A DNA stretch of 44,254 nt. It comes from Bacteroidales bacterium UBA4912. Its GTDB lineage: Bacteria > Bacteroidota > Bacteroidia > Bacteroidales > Dysgonomonadaceae. The DNA is taken from NCBI GenBank assembly GCA_002398875.1, contig DHCC01000011.1:1-44254 (forward strand). The letters are read 5' to 3'. Shown here in pieces: positions 9,555 through 18,358 of the stretch. The notes below the pieces were generated by a model. It did not search any database and had not been told where the DNA came from. It was given only the letters and a program-made list of their open reading frames with translations. The translations under genes and the position numbers were made by a program. Within the stretch, counting starts at the first letter, position 1, and each line of letters begins with the position of its first letter.

Positions 9555-10643
9555 ATGAAAAAAATATCAACAGGAGACAGGGTTAGATTCCTCAACACAG
9601 TTGGAGGAGGATTAGTGAAAGGTTTCCAGAACAAACAAGTTGTTATAGTAGAAGATGAGCATGGATTTGATATTCCGGTGCTAATCTCTGAATGTGTGGT
9701 TGTGGAGTCTGCTTCAGACACTAAAATGGGACAAATCACAGATGACGACAACTTTCAGAAAGGCGCTAAAGAAGAAACAAAAAAAGATCGTAAAGATTCT
9801 GTACCTGAAGTCACGGTCAGTGAGACATATCAGCCTGAAGAAACTGCTGAAGGAGAAAAAATCACTGCTTGTCTTGCCTTTCTGCCAATTGATCTGAAAA
9901 ACCTTTCTACATCTACGTATGAATGCTATTTTGTGAACGACAGCAATTATTACCTCTTTTTCAACTATATGAGCCGGGAGAATAACAGTTGGAAAAGCAG
10001 ATATAATGGTATAGTAGAACCAAACACAAAGATATTTTTGGAGGAATTTGATAAAACAACACTGAACGATATTGAAAAAGTATCAGTTCAGTTTATTGCT
10101 TTCAAACATAACAAACAATACAAGTTTAAGAATCCTTGTTCAGTTGAACTGCGTATAGATACTGTAAAGTTCTACAAATTACACAGCTTTCGTGAAAATG
10201 ATTATTTTGAGGATAATGCAATAATTTATTACGTAATAAAGGATGACATTCCTGAAAGAGAATTGCTAATTTCAGCAGGTGATCTGGAGCGTGCAATAAA
10301 AGAAAAAGAAGTTTCAGAAAGAAGGCCGCAGAAACAAGCTATAAGAAAGAGAAAGAGTGATACTATAATTGAAGTAGATCTGCATATAAATGAGTTGCTT
10401 GATACAACTGCCGGTATGAGTAATGCTGACATTCTTGAATATCAGCTGAAGAAATTCAATGATGTCATGAAAGAAAATATAAATAATAAAAACGTTAGAA
10501 TTGTGTTTATTCACGGTAAAGGTGACGGTGTACTCAAAACTGCTCTTATAAAAGAATTGAAGAAAAATTACCCAACCTGCTACTACCAGGATGCTTCTTT
10601 TCAGGAATATGGATATGGAGCTACAATGGTTAAAATCAAATAA
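9555..10643 (+). CDS. DUF2027-like / Smr domain protein
   Basis: This protein has 362 residues from the ATG at 9555; the frame extends five codons up to a GTG at 9540, but MKKISTGDRVRFLN looks like a natural start. The C-terminal ~90 residues form an Smr domain with the DLH motif (VDLHINEL) and the HGKGDG loop, the two hallmarks of the family. The N-terminal part begins with a small beta-domain (VRFLNTVGGG) like DUF2027, then an acidic linker and a beta-rich middle. There are no MutS ATPase domains, so it is not MutS2. Smr domains are nucleases acting on branched DNA or on RNA, including collided-ribosome mRNA. The cellular target of this form is unknown to me. It lies 11 bases before the next gene, so they are probably co-transcribed. 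Confidence 0.8.
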   Translation: MKKISTGDRVRFLNTVGGGLVKGFQNKQVVIVEDEHGFDIPVLISECVVVESASDTKMGQITDDDNFQKGAKEETKKDRKDSVPEVTVSETYQPEETAEGEKITACLAFLPIDLKNLSTSTYECYFVNDSNYYLFFNYMSRENNSWKSRYNGIVEPNTKIFLEEFDKTTLNDIEKVSVQFIAFKHNKQYKFKNPCSVELRIDTVKFYKLHSFRENDYFEDNAIIYYVIKDDIPERELLISAGDLERAIKEKEVSERRPQKQAIRKRKSDTIIEVDLHINELLDTTAGMSNADILEYQLKKFNDVMKENINNKNVRIVFIHGKGDGVLKTALIKELKKNYPTCYYQDASFQEYGYGATMVKIK

Positions 10644-10654
10644 ACTAAACATAA

Positions 10655-11248
10655 ATGACAAAAAGAATAATGTTGATCGTTCTTGCAGCTGTTATGCTGA
10701 CAGGCTGTGATATAATGAACAAAATCGGTGGAGCTTATCAGCTTTCACAAAGCGAATACCGTTATAATTCACTAAGCAATATACAGCTGGCCGGTATTAA
10801 TCTGGGAAATGCCTCAGCTATTTCTCTTTCTAATCTGGCTTCTATTTCTACAGTTCTTGCAGGAAATAGTACTATGCAGAATATTCCATTCAGCATGACT
10901 CTTAATATGGATGTGACTAATCCAAATTCATCTGCAGCATTTCTTGATGCGTTGGATTACTCAATTATGATTAATGAGTTGGAGTTTGCAGAGGGAAAGA
11001 TGGATATCCCTATCAGGATTCAGCCGGGTGAAACAACTGTTGTTCCTATTCCGATCAGCATAGACCTTAAAAACCTTATGAACAGATACTCACAGGATCG
11101 GGTGGCTAATGAGATGAGCGGATTCCTTGGGATTACTCCAAACGAGACAACTGTTACAGTTAAACTTTGGCCTAAGCTGACAGTAGGTAATACTTTAATT
11201 AAAGTACCAGCCGCTATTCCTGTTGTATTCAATTTTGGAGGTCGATAA
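10655..11248 (+). CDS. LEA14-like (WHy/LEA type 2) lipoprotein, putative
   Basis: This is a small exported protein of 197 residues. The signal ends in LTGC (Cys18), a clear lipobox, so it should be a membrane-attached lipoprotein. The mature part is a single beta-rich domain with MDVTNPNSSAAF, an Asn-Pro-Asn motif, and a later block where the chain reads as small-residue, Pro-Gly and alternating Val/Ile-Pro strands. That pattern resembles the WHy/LEA type 2 fold (LEA14-like), which in bacteria occurs in lipoproteins of unknown role. I do not assign a function. It follows the Smr gene by 11 bases, and hisS has its own promoter downstream. Confidence 0.55.
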   Translation: MTKRIMLIVLAAVMLTGCDIMNKIGGAYQLSQSEYRYNSLSNIQLAGINLGNASAISLSNLASISTVLAGNSTMQNIPFSMTLNMDVTNPNSSAAFLDALDYSIMINELEFAEGKMDIPIRIQPGETTVVPIPISIDLKNLMNRYSQDRVANEMSGFLGITPNETTVTVKLWPKLTVGNTLIKVPAAIPVVFNFGGR

Positions 11249-11270
11249 TACGATTGATTAACTCTACCTC

Positions 11271-11301
11271 TTTTAAAATGTAAGGTAAAACTGTATCTTT
11301 G
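11271..11301 (+). promoter_or_regulatory. Candidate promoter for hisS
   Basis: A TTTT element (11271-11274), 19 bases of spacer and a perfect -7 element TATCTTTG (11294-11301) precede hisS. The predicted leader is about 15-17 bases. It separates hisS transcription from the upstream lipoprotein gene. Confidence 0.55.
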
Positions 11302-11323
11302 CATTTTAAAACAGTTATATAAG

Positions 11324-12688
11324 ATGCAGAAACCCTCTATCCCTAAAGGTACACGTGACTTTTCGCCTGAAGAAATGGCGAAACGTAATTATATTTTTGA
11401 CACAATTAAAGAGGTCTACCGACTCTATGGTTTCAGTCAAATTGAAACACCTGCTATGGAAAACCTGTCAACTTTGATGGGGAAATATGGTGAAGAGGGT
11501 GACAAATTGCTTTTTAAGATTCTTAATTCGGGTGATTTTCTCAAAGATATTAGTAAAGATGATTTGACAGAGGGTAATTCTGTTAAAACAGCAAATAAGA
11601 TTTCTGAAAAAGGTCTGAGATATGATCTCACAGTACCTTTTGCACGCTATGTAGTAATGCACCGCAACGAAATAACATTTCCATTCAAACGCTTCCAGAT
11701 ACAGTCTGTTTGGCGCGCAGATCGACCACAGAAAGGCAGGTATCGGGAGTTTTTCCAGTGTGATGCTGACATTGTAGGATCCGACTCTTTATTAAATGAA
11801 GTTGAACTTATTCTGATAATTGACGAGGTGTTTTCACGTCTTGGAATAAATGTATCAATAAGGATTAACAATAGGAAGATATTGTCAGGTATTGCAGAAA
11901 TAATTGGTGAATCTGAAAAGATAACGGAGTTTACTGTTGCAATTGACAAGCTTGAAAAAATTGGTCTTGAATCAGTGAACAAAGAACTTGCCTCATCCGG
12001 CTTCTCGGAGTCATCAATTAGCAAGTTGCAGCCAATTTTAAACCTTAGCGGATCAACAGAAGAAAAAACATCTAAGCTTAAAGAGATATTATCTGAATCT
12101 GAAACTGGCTTGAAAGGTGTAAATGAGATTGATTATCTATTGGATAAGTCTAAAGCAATTTCTCTGAATAATGAAGTTGTCCTTGATCTAACCCTTGCAA
12201 GAGGTCTGAATTACTATACCGGTACTATTATTGAAGTTAAGGCACTAGATGCAGAAATGGGAAGTATTACAGGTGGTGGAAGATATGATAATCTTACAGG
12301 TATTTTTGGTCTGCCCGGGGTTTCGGGAGTTGGAATTTCTTTTGGTGCAGACAGGATTTATGATGTATTGACACAACTGGATCTGTTCCCGGAAAATCTC
12401 ACTCACTCTACTGAACTCATGTTCGTGAATTTTGGAAAAAAAGAGGAGAGCTATATATTACCTTTAATAAGTCAATTGCGAAACACAGGAATAAGTAGCG
12501 AACTTTACCCTGAAACAGCTAAAATGAAGAAACAGCTCACTTATGCTAACAACAATAAGATTCCTTATGTGGCAATGGTTGGCGAGAATGAGATGAGAGA
12601 CAATACAATTACCTTAAAGAATATGAAATCGGGAGAACAAAAAAGTGTATCTCTCGAGGAAATCAAAGAGATAATTAAGAAGCGCTGA
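11324..12688 (+). CDS. hisS: Histidyl-tRNA synthetase
   Basis: This class II aminoacyl-tRNA synthetase has 454 residues. The sequence shows the HisRS opening PKGTRDF, motif 2 with the QSVWRADRPQKGRYREF stretch followed by QCD, the histidine-binding LARGLNYYTG, and GGGRYDNL with the downstream GxGxSFGADR motif 3 region. The C-terminal anticodon-binding domain (about residues 360-454) ends in a Lys/Arg-rich tail. It is an essential cytosolic enzyme that charges tRNA-His. The ATG at 11324 follows its own promoter. The gene converges with the cold-shock gene, and a two-way hairpin terminator sits between them. Confidence 0.96.
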   Translation: MQKPSIPKGTRDFSPEEMAKRNYIFDTIKEVYRLYGFSQIETPAMENLSTLMGKYGEEGDKLLFKILNSGDFLKDISKDDLTEGNSVKTANKISEKGLRYDLTVPFARYVVMHRNEITFPFKRFQIQSVWRADRPQKGRYREFFQCDADIVGSDSLLNEVELILIIDEVFSRLGINVSIRINNRKILSGIAEIIGESEKITEFTVAIDKLEKIGLESVNKELASSGFSESSISKLQPILNLSGSTEEKTSKLKEILSESETGLKGVNEIDYLLDKSKAISLNNEVVLDLTLARGLNYYTGTIIEVKALDAEMGSITGGGRYDNLTGIFGLPGVSGVGISFGADRIYDVLTQLDLFPENLTHSTELMFVNFGKKEESYILPLISQLRNTGISSELYPETAKMKKQLTYANNNKIPYVAMVGENEMRDNTITLKNMKSGEQKSVSLEEIKEIIKKR

Positions 12689-12727
12689 CACGCCAATCTT
12701 TCAAATAAAGATATCAGACAGGTTAAA

Positions 12728-12758
12728 AAAAATGCTTAAGTTTTACTTAAGCATTTTT
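12728..12758. terminator. Bidirectional terminator between hisS and the cold-shock gene
   Basis: A perfect inverted repeat has 13-base arms (12728-12740 and 12746-12758) and a five-base loop. Each arm is flanked by, and includes, A-runs on one side and T-runs on the other, so it gives a U-tailed hairpin on both strands. The last codons and the TAA of the cold-shock gene lie inside the hairpin. Confidence 0.8.
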
Positions 12759-13183
12759 ACATCTACTGCATTCATTCCTCTTGGTCCCCTTTCCAAACGG
12801 AAAGTCACAAGATTATTTTCTTCAATGCCGTATTCTGCATTACTCTTATGGAAGAAATAAGTATTCTGGCCATAGGAATCTTTAATAAATCCGTATCCTT
12901 TGGATTCATTATAAAAATCTACTCTGCCTGTAGGTTCTTTTTCTTCTTCAACTTCTTTTGGTGGGATTGAGATTTCAATATCTTCAAGTTCGATTTCCTC
13001 CGCTTTTGTTGGCTCCGGACGCTCGTCTGTAATTACACCATTGGCATCCACATAAGCTATCATGTCTTCAAAAGTATCCGCAGGCTGAAGCTTTCTGGCT
13101 TCTCTTCTCTGTTGTTTTTCTTGTCTTTTTTGTCTTTTGTTTTTTTCGATTTCTCTTTTACTAAATGAATTTGATTTTGCCAT
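12743..13183 (-). CDS. Cold-shock-domain protein with charged N-terminal extension
   Basis: This protein has 146 residues. The C-terminal half (about 86-144) is a cold-shock domain with RNP1 as KGYGFI (95-100) and RNP2 as TYFFHKS (108-114), so it should bind single-stranded RNA or DNA. The first ~32 residues are strongly basic (KR/Q-rich, probably helical) and are followed by an acidic linker rich in Glu and Pro (about 55-85). This makes it twice the size of a classic CspA protein; such extended forms occur in Bacteroidota. It has its own promoter (13208-13239) with a short leader of roughly 18 bases. Its stop codon lies within the terminator hairpin shared with hisS. Confidence 0.88.
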   Translation of the reverse strand: MAKSNSFSKREIEKNKRQKRQEKQQRREARKLQPADTFEDMIAYVDANGVITDERPEPTKAEEIELEDIEISIPPKEVEEEKEPTGRVDFYNESKGYGFIKDSYGQNTYFFHKSNAEYGIEENNLVTFRLERGPRGMNAVDVKMLK

Positions 13184-13207
13184 ATTTTATGTTTAATATT
13201 ATGTTTG

Positions 13208-13239
13208 CAAATATAATGAAAATTATCCACTTTATCAAG
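13208..13239 (-). promoter_or_regulatory. Candidate promoter for the cold-shock-domain gene
   Basis: On the minus strand CTTG (13236-13239), 20 bases and a perfect -7 TATATTTG (13208-13215) lie just upstream of the ATG at 13183. Confidence 0.6.
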
Positions 13240-13314
13240 TCAGTAAAAATCAATGACTCTTGTGTAGCAGTGATAATTGTGTAACATTTAAATACAACAG
13301 TAAGAAAAATATAT

Positions 13315-13345
13315 TTTTATAGTCACTCAAAAAGCGTTTTCTTTG
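13315..13345 (+). promoter_or_regulatory. Candidate promoter for the ABC-F gene
   Basis: TTTT (13315-13318), 19 bases and TTTCTTTG (13338-13345, one mismatch to TAnnTTTG) lie before the ATG at 13362, giving a very short leader. Confidence 0.4.
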
Positions 13346-13361
13346 CACAAAATTAATTCGA

Positions 13362-15311
13362 ATGCTAAGTATTGAAAATCTAAGCGTTGAATTTGGAGGC
13401 TTTACACTACTTGACAGCATTTCGTTTGTATTAAACAGAAATGAAAGAGTAGCATTAACCGGAAAAAATGGAGCGGGAAAATCTACCCTGCTAAAAATTA
13501 TAGCTGGTGTGCAGAAGCCTACCAATGGAAACGTTTCCGTTCCAAAAGACGCCACTATAGGCTATTTGCCGCAACAGATGAAACTCGATAACAGTCGCAC
13601 TGTTTTTGAGGAAGCATCTCAGGCATTTGGTCATCTTAAGAAAATGGAGCAGGATCTGGAGCACCTTCATAATCAAATGGCTGAACGCAATGACTACGAG
13701 TCGGAAGCATATCAAACTATAATTGAACGGGCAACTGATCTGCAGGAACTTTTACAGATGTCAGGAATTCACAATTTCGAAGCAGAAGTAGAGAAAACAT
13801 TATTAGGACTTGGCTTTCAACGCAGTGATTTTTCGAGATCAACAGGTGAGTTCAGCGGTGGCTGGCGTATGCGAATAGAACTTGCAAAAATACTACTTCA
13901 GGCACCAGATGTTCTTTTGCTTGATGAGCCCACTAATCACCTTGATATTGAATCTATTCAGTGGCTGGAGAATTTTTTAAGCACTCATGCAAATGCAGTT
14001 ATGCTGGTATCACACGACCGTGCATTTCTGGATGCCGTTACTAACAGGACACTCGAAATCGTTCTTGGTGATATTCAAGACTATAAGGTAAACTACTCAA
14101 AATATGTAGAACTGCGCAAAGAAAGGCGTGAACAACAAATCAGGGCATTTGAAAATCAGCAGAAACAAATTAAGGATACCGAGGACTTTATTGAGCGTTT
14201 CCGTTATAAGCCCACCAAATCAAATCAAGTTCAATCGAGAATCAAACAACTCGACAAGATTGAAAGAATAGAGATTGATGAGGTTGATAACTCAAGGCTT
14301 AATCTGAAATTCCCTCCTGCACCGCGTTCCGGATCATATCCCGTAATAATGGAAGATGTATCTAAATCTTATGGTGATCACCTTGTTTTTAAAGATGTTA
14401 ACCTTACTATTGAACGTGGGGAAAAGATAGCTTATGTAGGTAAAAACGGTGAGGGTAAGTCTACTCTGGTTAAATGCATAATGAGTGAGATTGATCATGG
14501 AGGCAACCTTAAACTTGGACATAATGTAAAAATCGGATATTTTGCCCAGAATCAGGCACAGATGCTGGATGAAAATAAGACAGTGTTTGAAACTATTGAT
14601 GATGTGGCTGTAGGTGATATACGCACTAAAATCAGAGATATTCTGGGTGCTTTCATGTTTGGCGGGGAAGCTTCTGATAAAAAGGTGAAAGTTTTGTCGG
14701 GAGGCGAAAGAAGTCGCCTTGCCATGATACGCTTGTTACTGGAACCGGTTAATTTGCTTATACTGGATGAGCCGACCAACCATCTGGACCTGGCATCAAA
14801 AGATGTTCTGAAAAAAGCAATCCTGGAATTCGACGGAACTGCAATTATAGTATCTCACGACCGTGATTTTCTTGACGGACTTGTCAGCAAAGTGTATGAG
14901 TTTGGCGGCGGGAAAGTGTCTGAACATATTGGCGGTATTTATGACTACCTGTCTAAGAAGAAACTTAACAGTTTGCATCAACTGGAACTTTCATCCTCAG
15001 CTGCTGTAACTAACGCTGCTTCGGCAGCAAACTCAGAACAGACTCCGGACACTTCAAATAAACTCTCTTATCAGGAACAGAAAGAGCTGAGTCGCAGACA
15101 ACGAAAACTTGAAAGAGATATTGAAGAGGCAGAGGATAAGATAGGGAAATTAGAGACTGAAATTTTGGAACTCGAGACGGAACTGGCTACTCCGGAAGGT
15201 GCTGTTGACACAAAAAAGCTTCAGAAGTATCTTGATACGAAAAAACATCTGGAAAGCTTTATGAATAAATGGGAGAAGTTAACATTAGAACTGGAGAAAT
15301 TCACCTCATAA
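13362..15311 (+). CDS. ABC-F family ATPase (ribosome-associated type)
   Basis: Two ABC ATPase domains lie on one chain of 649 residues with no membrane segments, which is the ABC-F layout. Domain 1 has Walker A GKNGAGKST (34-42), signature FSGGWRMR (164-171) and Walker B ending LLLDEPTNHLD (about 185-195). A charged linker (about 240-315) follows. Domain 2 has Walker A GKNGEGKST (360-368), signature LSGGERSRL (445-453) and LLILDEPTNHLD. The C-terminal ~90 residues are a Lys/Glu-rich coiled coil. ABC-F proteins act on the ribosome in translation control, assembly or antibiotic protection. I cannot say which subfamily this is; the context gives no hint of resistance. The acyltransferase gene follows after 14 bases. 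Confidence 0.92.
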   Translation: MLSIENLSVEFGGFTLLDSISFVLNRNERVALTGKNGAGKSTLLKIIAGVQKPTNGNVSVPKDATIGYLPQQMKLDNSRTVFEEASQAFGHLKKMEQDLEHLHNQMAERNDYESEAYQTIIERATDLQELLQMSGIHNFEAEVEKTLLGLGFQRSDFSRSTGEFSGGWRMRIELAKILLQAPDVLLLDEPTNHLDIESIQWLENFLSTHANAVMLVSHDRAFLDAVTNRTLEIVLGDIQDYKVNYSKYVELRKERREQQIRAFENQQKQIKDTEDFIERFRYKPTKSNQVQSRIKQLDKIERIEIDEVDNSRLNLKFPPAPRSGSYPVIMEDVSKSYGDHLVFKDVNLTIERGEKIAYVGKNGEGKSTLVKCIMSEIDHGGNLKLGHNVKIGYFAQNQAQMLDENKTVFETIDDVAVGDIRTKIRDILGAFMFGGEASDKKVKVLSGGERSRLAMIRLLLEPVNLLILDEPTNHLDLASKDVLKKAILEFDGTAIIVSHDRDFLDGLVSKVYEFGGGKVSEHIGGIYDYLSKKKLNSLHQLELSSSAAVTNAASAANSEQTPDTSNKLSYQEQKELSRRQRKLERDIEEAEDKIGKLETEILELETELATPEGAVDTKKLQKYLDTKKHLESFMNKWEKLTLELEKFTS

Positions 15312-15325
15312 ATTGTAAATAAAAG

Positions 15326-15871
15326 ATGGCTAACATAAGCAAATTCATTTTAAACAGGATTATGGGATGGAAAGCAATAGACCCTTTCCCTATAGTGCCC
15401 AAATGTGTGCTGGTAGTGGCTCCTCATACGAGTAACTGGGATTTTGTAGTTGGGAAGCTTGCTTATTCATCTTTGGGAAGGCAGGCAAATTTCCTTATTA
15501 AGGCAGAATGGTTTGTATTTCCTTTCAATATTTTCTTCAAAAAAGTTGGCGGTATACCTGTAAAAAGAGATCGCAGTGAATCACTTACAACCAAACTTGC
15601 AAATGTGTTTCAGAATCGTGAGTGGATGCATCTGGGTATTACACCTGAAGGCACACGAAAGCCTGTGAAAGAGTGGAAAAAAGGTTTTTATTTTATCGCT
15701 TTGAAAGCCAATGTTCCTATTCTGCTTGTAGGACTTGATTATGGAAAAAAAGAAGCCAGAGTGCTGGAAGTATTTCATCCAACAGGTGACTACGAAAGTG
15801 ACATCATTAAGATCAGATCTTATTATAAGGATATTAAAGCAAAGAAGCCGGAAAATTATATACCCTTATGA
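15326..15871 (+). CDS. PlsC-type acyltransferase (1-acylglycerol-3-phosphate acyltransferase-like)
   Basis: This compact acyltransferase has 181 residues. The catalytic H-x4-D motif is HTSNWD (34-39), the substrate-binding block is GGIPVKRD (75-82), and TPEGTR (106-111) is the third PlsC motif. It is short compared with E. coli PlsC (245) and lacks a clear N-terminal transmembrane helix, so the acceptor may not be lysophosphatidate. It probably acts at the inner face of the cytoplasmic membrane. It is likely co-transcribed with the ABC-F gene and converges on dinB with only 7 bases between the stops. Confidence 0.82.
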   Translation: MANISKFILNRIMGWKAIDPFPIVPKCVLVVAPHTSNWDFVVGKLAYSSLGRQANFLIKAEWFVFPFNIFFKKVGGIPVKRDRSESLTTKLANVFQNREWMHLGITPEGTRKPVKEWKKGFYFIALKANVPILLVGLDYGKKEARVLEVFHPTGDYESDIIKIRSYYKDIKAKKPENYIPL

Positions 15872-15878
15872 TCAGGCA

Positions 15879-16964
15879 CTAATCTTCGAAGTCGAGAGTT
15901 AGCTGAACAGCCCCAGATGGAGAAGATGTTAATTCAGCATCCGATTTCTTGAGAGTGAGTCCCATTAAACGTATCTTTTTATCTTCAATATCAGTAACCT
16001 GAAGTAACAGTTCTTTACCCAACTCAAACATTTTCTCGTAGCTGTTTATATAATAGTTTACAGTCTTACTTCTGGTAATCTGCGTGAAATCGGCATACTT
16101 TACTTTCAATGTGACTGTTTTGGCTAGGAATTTACGTTTTTGGGCTCTACGATCTACTTCATGAGCAATTTGATCAAGTGACCCCAAAACGTCAACTATC
16201 TCATCCAGATCGTCCATAAATGTAACCTCTGCACCCAATGATTTACGCACTCTTTCTGACTCAACCTCTCTGTCATCAATTCCCCTTGCAAAATGCCAAT
16301 ATGAAATACCGGCTTTTCCAAACTCCCTGACCAGATCAATTTCAGACCATTGTTTTAAATCATAACCTGTTCGTATTCCCAACTCAAACATACGTTTGGC
16401 AGTCACTTTCCCGACACCAAAAAATTTGTCTATTGGCAGTTTCTCTACAAAAGCTTCTGCTTTATCAGGTTCAATAACAAACAGTCCGTCAGGTTTTCTG
16501 TAATCAGAAGCTATCTTTGCAAGAAACTTATTATATGAAACACCTGCAGAAGATGTTAAGTGTGTACGGTTGTATATCTTTTGCTTTATCTCTTTAGCGA
16601 TAAGAGTTGCAGAACGTGTTCCCTTATTATTTACAGAAACATCCAGAAAAGCTTCATCAAGCGAAAGTGGCTCTACAAGTGATGTGTATTCATGGAAAAT
16701 CTGCATTATCTGGTTAGAAACATTTCGATATACATCAAACCTTGGCGGGGCAAAAATAATATTCGGACATTTACGTAGTGCTGTTACTGAAGGCATTGCA
16801 GAATAAACACCATATTTTCGGGCTTCATAACTGGCGGCTGCTACAACACCTCGTTTCTCACCATATCCAACAGCAAGCGGCTTACCCCGATATTCAGGAT
16901 TATCTCGCTGTTCAATGGATGCATAAAAAGCATCCATATCAATATGGATTATTTTTCGGTTCAT
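15879..16964 (-). CDS. dinB: DNA polymerase IV (Y family)
   Basis: This Y-family translesion polymerase has 361 residues from the ATG at 16964. Catalytic acidic residues are visible: HIDMDAFYAS near the start (Asp9) and SLDEAF (Asp103, Glu104). The helix-hairpin-helix region (FFGVGKVTAKRM) and the little-finger domain follow. The C-terminus ends with QLTLDF plus three residues, a good sliding-clamp-binding motif. An ATG four codons upstream (16976) is possible, but MNRKIIHIDMD is the normal family start. It lies downstream of umuDC but has its own strong promoter (17014-17044), so it can be expressed separately. Confidence 0.95.
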   Translation of the reverse strand: MNRKIIHIDMDAFYASIEQRDNPEYRGKPLAVGYGEKRGVVAAASYEARKYGVYSAMPSVTALRKCPNIIFAPPRFDVYRNVSNQIMQIFHEYTSLVEPLSLDEAFLDVSVNNKGTRSATLIAKEIKQKIYNRTHLTSSAGVSYNKFLAKIASDYRKPDGLFVIEPDKAEAFVEKLPIDKFFGVGKVTAKRMFELGIRTGYDLKQWSEIDLVREFGKAGISYWHFARGIDDREVESERVRKSLGAEVTFMDDLDEIVDVLGSLDQIAHEVDRRAQKRKFLAKTVTLKVKYADFTQITRSKTVNYYINSYEKMFELGKELLLQVTDIEDKKIRLMGLTLKKSDAELTSSPSGAVQLTLDFED

Positions 16965-16982
16965 GGATACAAACATTACCTC

Positions 16983-17007
16983 ATTAGTTAAACGAGGCGC
17001 AACTAAT
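16983..17007. promoter_or_regulatory. Inverted repeat in the dinB leader
   Basis: ATTAGTT (16983-16989) and AACTAAT (17001-17007) form perfect seven-base arms around an 11-base loop. The repeat starts at about the predicted transcription start and lies before the dinB ATG. It could be an operator for a repressor or an RNA hairpin. I know of no factor that binds it. Confidence 0.3.
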
Positions 17008-17013
17008 ATTATC

Positions 17014-17044
17014 CAAATATAAGGTCAATTTATTAAAATTCAAA
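17014..17044 (-). promoter_or_regulatory. Candidate promoter for dinB
   Basis: On the minus strand TTTG (17041-17044), 19 bases and TATATTTG (17014-17021) match both consensus boxes exactly. It lies directly after the umuC stop codon and gives a leader of about 43 bases. Confidence 0.65.
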
Positions 17045-17048
17045 TAGA

Positions 17049-18308
17049 TTAGTCACATTTCACTTCAAGAATATCATTAATATTGGTTGTAAATTCCTTT
17101 GAAAGATGATTGCGGTGCATTTTAAACGTTCGTGCATCCATGGAAGCCAGCCTGACCCCGCCTTTTGTTCTGTGATTAATTCTGTCGACAGCATCCATAA
17201 GTCGCCCATGACGCGGATCAGAGTTCATCTCAGGGAAAAGTGCGGGCTGACAGTTTTGCGTATCGATAAAATCGTATAGCGTTACCCCTGCTCTCTTATA
17301 ATGTCTGAAAGGTTCATAAATCTGTTTTAAAGCCGCCAGTGCAAAATCAACAATCTCAAGCGTTGATGAAGTTGGAAATGGCAGTCTGACCTCCACACTA
17401 CGGGCAACAGGCTCCTCACTGTCTTTATAGAAATTTGTCTGTAGGAAGACCTGCAAACGACGGCATAAAGAATGTTGTGCCCTCAGCTTAACGGCTGCCA
17501 GAGAAACAAAGGTGACCAAACGTTCTCTCACCTCATCCCAGGTATCATACTCCTTCTCAAAAGAGCGGGTAACGGAAAAACTCTTTGCTTTTTCAAGGTC
17601 AACTAAATCGATTGAAGGAATACCTTTAAGTTCGCGTTGAAGATTTACTCCTGTTACAGTCATATTTTTGCGCACCCAAGACTCAGGCATCTGAACAAAT
17701 TCAATAGCTTTGGTAACTCCTGCTGCATTCAGTTTCATTGCACTCCTTCTGCCCACTCCCCAAATATCCTCAACAGGGAGCCATTTTAATGCTTTCAGTC
17801 GCTTCTCTTCGCTGTCTATTACATGACATCCACCTGTTTGTGAAGGATACTTTTTTGCTATTCGGTTGGCTATCTTTGCCAAGGCCTTTGTGGGAGCTAT
17901 ACCAATGCCAACAGGTATACCTGTCCATTTCCACACTTTCTCCTTCATCTTAAGGCCATATACCCTCATATCATCTTGAATACCTGACAGATCAAGAAAA
18001 CACTCATCTATGGAATATACCTCCTGATTTGGAGTGAAACCTGAAAGAACAGACATAACTCTCCTGCTCATATCACCGTAGAGAGCAAAATTTGCTGAAT
18101 AGACTGCAACATTATGCCTCTTGAACAACTCTGCAGCTTTAAATGCAGGCACTCCCATCTCTACACCAGCTTTCTTGGCTTCACTGCTTCGGGCAATAAC
18201 ACACCCGTCGTTATTTGAAAGAACAACGACAGGCCGCCCGTTCAAAGAGGGGTTGAATACCCTTTCGCACGATGCATAAAAATTATTGCAATCTACCAGT
18301 GCTACCAT
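17049..18308 (-). CDS. umuC: UmuC-like Y-family polymerase (DNA polymerase V catalytic subunit)
   Basis: This protein has 419 residues, close to E. coli UmuC (422). It opens with VALVDCNNFYASCERVF (catalytic Asp6), has SIDECFLDLSG with the second acidic pair, and contains GIGIAPTKALAKIAN. The C-terminal DUF4113-like tail near the end holds RFxP-free sequence but a clear QPALF, a beta-clamp-binding type motif. With activated UmuD it should form an error-prone polymerase V for bypass of DNA damage. It is the second gene after umuD (50 bases between them) and is followed by dinB. Confidence 0.93.
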   Translation of the reverse strand: MVALVDCNNFYASCERVFNPSLNGRPVVVLSNNDGCVIARSSEAKKAGVEMGVPAFKAAELFKRHNVAVYSANFALYGDMSRRVMSVLSGFTPNQEVYSIDECFLDLSGIQDDMRVYGLKMKEKVWKWTGIPVGIGIAPTKALAKIANRIAKKYPSQTGGCHVIDSEEKRLKALKWLPVEDIWGVGRRSAMKLNAAGVTKAIEFVQMPESWVRKNMTVTGVNLQRELKGIPSIDLVDLEKAKSFSVTRSFEKEYDTWDEVRERLVTFVSLAAVKLRAQHSLCRRLQVFLQTNFYKDSEEPVARSVEVRLPFPTSSTLEIVDFALAALKQIYEPFRHYKRAGVTLYDFIDTQNCQPALFPEMNSDPRHGRLMDAVDRINHRTKGGVRLASMDARTFKMHRNHLSKEFTTNINDILEVKCD

Positions 18309-18358
18309 TAATATATCCTGTTCTGTTTGTGTCTGACCTCTATTTGACTAATCTTTAA

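Noticed and set aside
14438..14467. Second Walker A of the ABC-F protein (GKNGEGKST) as a defective site
   Set aside because: The lysine and serine/threonine that bind nucleotide are intact; Glu at the variable position occurs in working P-loops and is no sign of loss.
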